Of a DNA stretch of 64,000 nucleotides, positions 63,046-64,000 are shown piece by piece. The position numbers were made by a program, and so were the translations under genes. How positions within the stretch are numbered: position 1 is the first letter of the stretch; every line of letters begins with the position of its first letter. This DNA comes from Paragorgia papillata (Eukaryota > Cnidaria > Anthozoa > Scleralcyonacea > Coralliidae). The notes under the pieces were generated by a model, which was given only the letters and a program-made list of their open reading frames with translations, had not been told where the DNA came from and did not search any database. Where the stretch lies: positions 558,001-622,000 of the forward strand of contig JAWNZC010000470.1 in the NCBI GenBank assembly GCA_035771165.1. The letters run 5' to 3'.

Positions 63046-64000
63046 CTTACAAAGTGGCTATGAAACAAAAATAAAGATCTGTCTTATTTGAAACACTAAA
63101 ATTCCTTAATAATTGAAGAAGAAAACACAAAAGAAATTAGTACCATTTTTTCATGTGTCAAATCTAATTAAATAATGTACAAATAAATATATATAAATAT
63201 GTGCAAATAAAATTAGTAAATTTCAGTTTGTTCATGCAGGCTCATTTACATTCGGGATGCATACGAAGATAAGTTCGATGTTTGAAACAGGCCAAAGATA
63301 CTCGGGTCTCTGAAACACTATTTCCTGCATTTGAGGCAAGTATTTAAGAGTAATCCGAAAGCCATAAATTACATAATTTTGTTGAAATCAAACCAGAACA
63401 TAGAATGATACACATCAGAATATCTTTAGATTTATTAATAAACAAGTCGTAAATGTAAAAACTAGTTGAAGGCATTTTAGACCCTATAACCTAATTACTA
63501 TTGTAATTTATAGCATATGCATGCCTGAAATATAGTATATAACACATCACGGTGTACTCAACAAAAACTGTATAACTCCCTCCCCCCCCTATAAGTTTCT
63601 CCACGAATTTAAACTTTTCATGAGAACGGTCTTGGAGACCATTTGGGGGGGGGGGGGGGGGGGGAGGGTTTACAGCTTTTCCAAGATAAGTTCTTAAGGT
63701 AATTAGGCTTATGTATAAAGTCAAATGAGGTAACATATGACCTCAAAAGATTTGCACAGCAATTTATGATATTAGAAAATCGTGTATACAGTACATCATT
63801 AAGATTGTTGTACGAAATCACTAGTGAAACTTTGCGAAATGCTACAGTTTGTAAACTAAACATTGGAGGCAAATTTCAAGTGATTTCGTTTGATAAACAT
63901 AAAGATATTTTCTAAAACGTCAAAACGTTGATACCCTGCGAGCAGAGCCTTCTTTTCCTTATTTCTTCGCTGAGAGAGAGGAAGAAAAGTAGGCTCTGCT
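63046..64000. other. Intergenic DNA with a poly-G tract, right edge
   Basis: AT-rich. A G run lies at 63644-63664; the last 60 bp contain an inverted pair (gcagagccttcttttcc / gaaaagtaggctctgc) that is probably a small palindromic element cut by the window edge. Confidence 0.4.

Overview
This window is eukaryotic nuclear DNA: AT-rich, with small spliced exons, very dense in non-autonomous DNA transposons, retroelement fragments and minisatellites. The genes are animal (METTL4, a RANBP3-like protein, an FBXL12-like F-box protein, a TAL/SCL-type bHLH factor). The repeat spectrum (Penelope-like elements with GIY-YIG and hammerhead-like ends, OTU-carrying mobile elements, 5S-derived SINEs, palindromic MITEs) resembles an anthozoan cnidarian, but the species cannot be fixed from sequence alone.

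Layout. (1) 0.4-22.4 kb, minus strand: the first ten exons of a RANBP3-like gene, whose 3' part (Ran-binding domain) lies beyond the left edge. An acidic exon and its partner exon have been tandemly duplicated together with flanking intron DNA. Its introns hold a 29/31-bp minisatellite (5.4-6.1 kb), a 3.9-kb 24-bp minisatellite with higher-order structure (12.6-16.5 kb) and many MITEs. (2) 23.6-24.8 kb, minus strand: an intronless FBXL12-like gene broken by four small insertions. (3) 25.0-44.2 kb, plus strand: a complete 11-exon METTL4 gene (about 490 aa, DPPW motif intact), head to head with the F-box pseudogene across about 220 bp. Its introns contain a 1.7-kb 17-bp minisatellite, a decayed LINE reverse transcriptase, a tandem OTU-domain fossil, 5S-derived SINEs, hAT and MULE-type elements. 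(4) 44.2-56.4 kb: intergenic DNA with LINE tails, palindromes and hammerhead-like Penelope ends. (5) 56.57-57.19 kb, plus strand: an apparently intronless TAL/SCL-like bHLH gene. (6) 57.2-64 kb: intergenic repeats, including a Penelope GIY-YIG fragment with a hammerhead-like motif, an 875-bp hAT element and nested TTAA-site palindromes.

Exon boundaries for RANBP3 and METTL4 were joined by reading splice sites and matching codon phase. Every RANBP3 junction and all but one METTL4 junction (exon 2) are phase-consistent, which is the main evidence that these are real genes. Many transposon calls rest on target-site duplications seen directly, and several on paralogous empty sites inside the window. 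I see no operon, CRISPR array or prokaryotic-style defence system. The most unusual features are the exon-pair amplification in RANBP3, the minisatellite with its single-copy progenitor, the OTU fossil lacking its catalytic cysteine, and the hammerhead-like motifs with self-complementary stem III.
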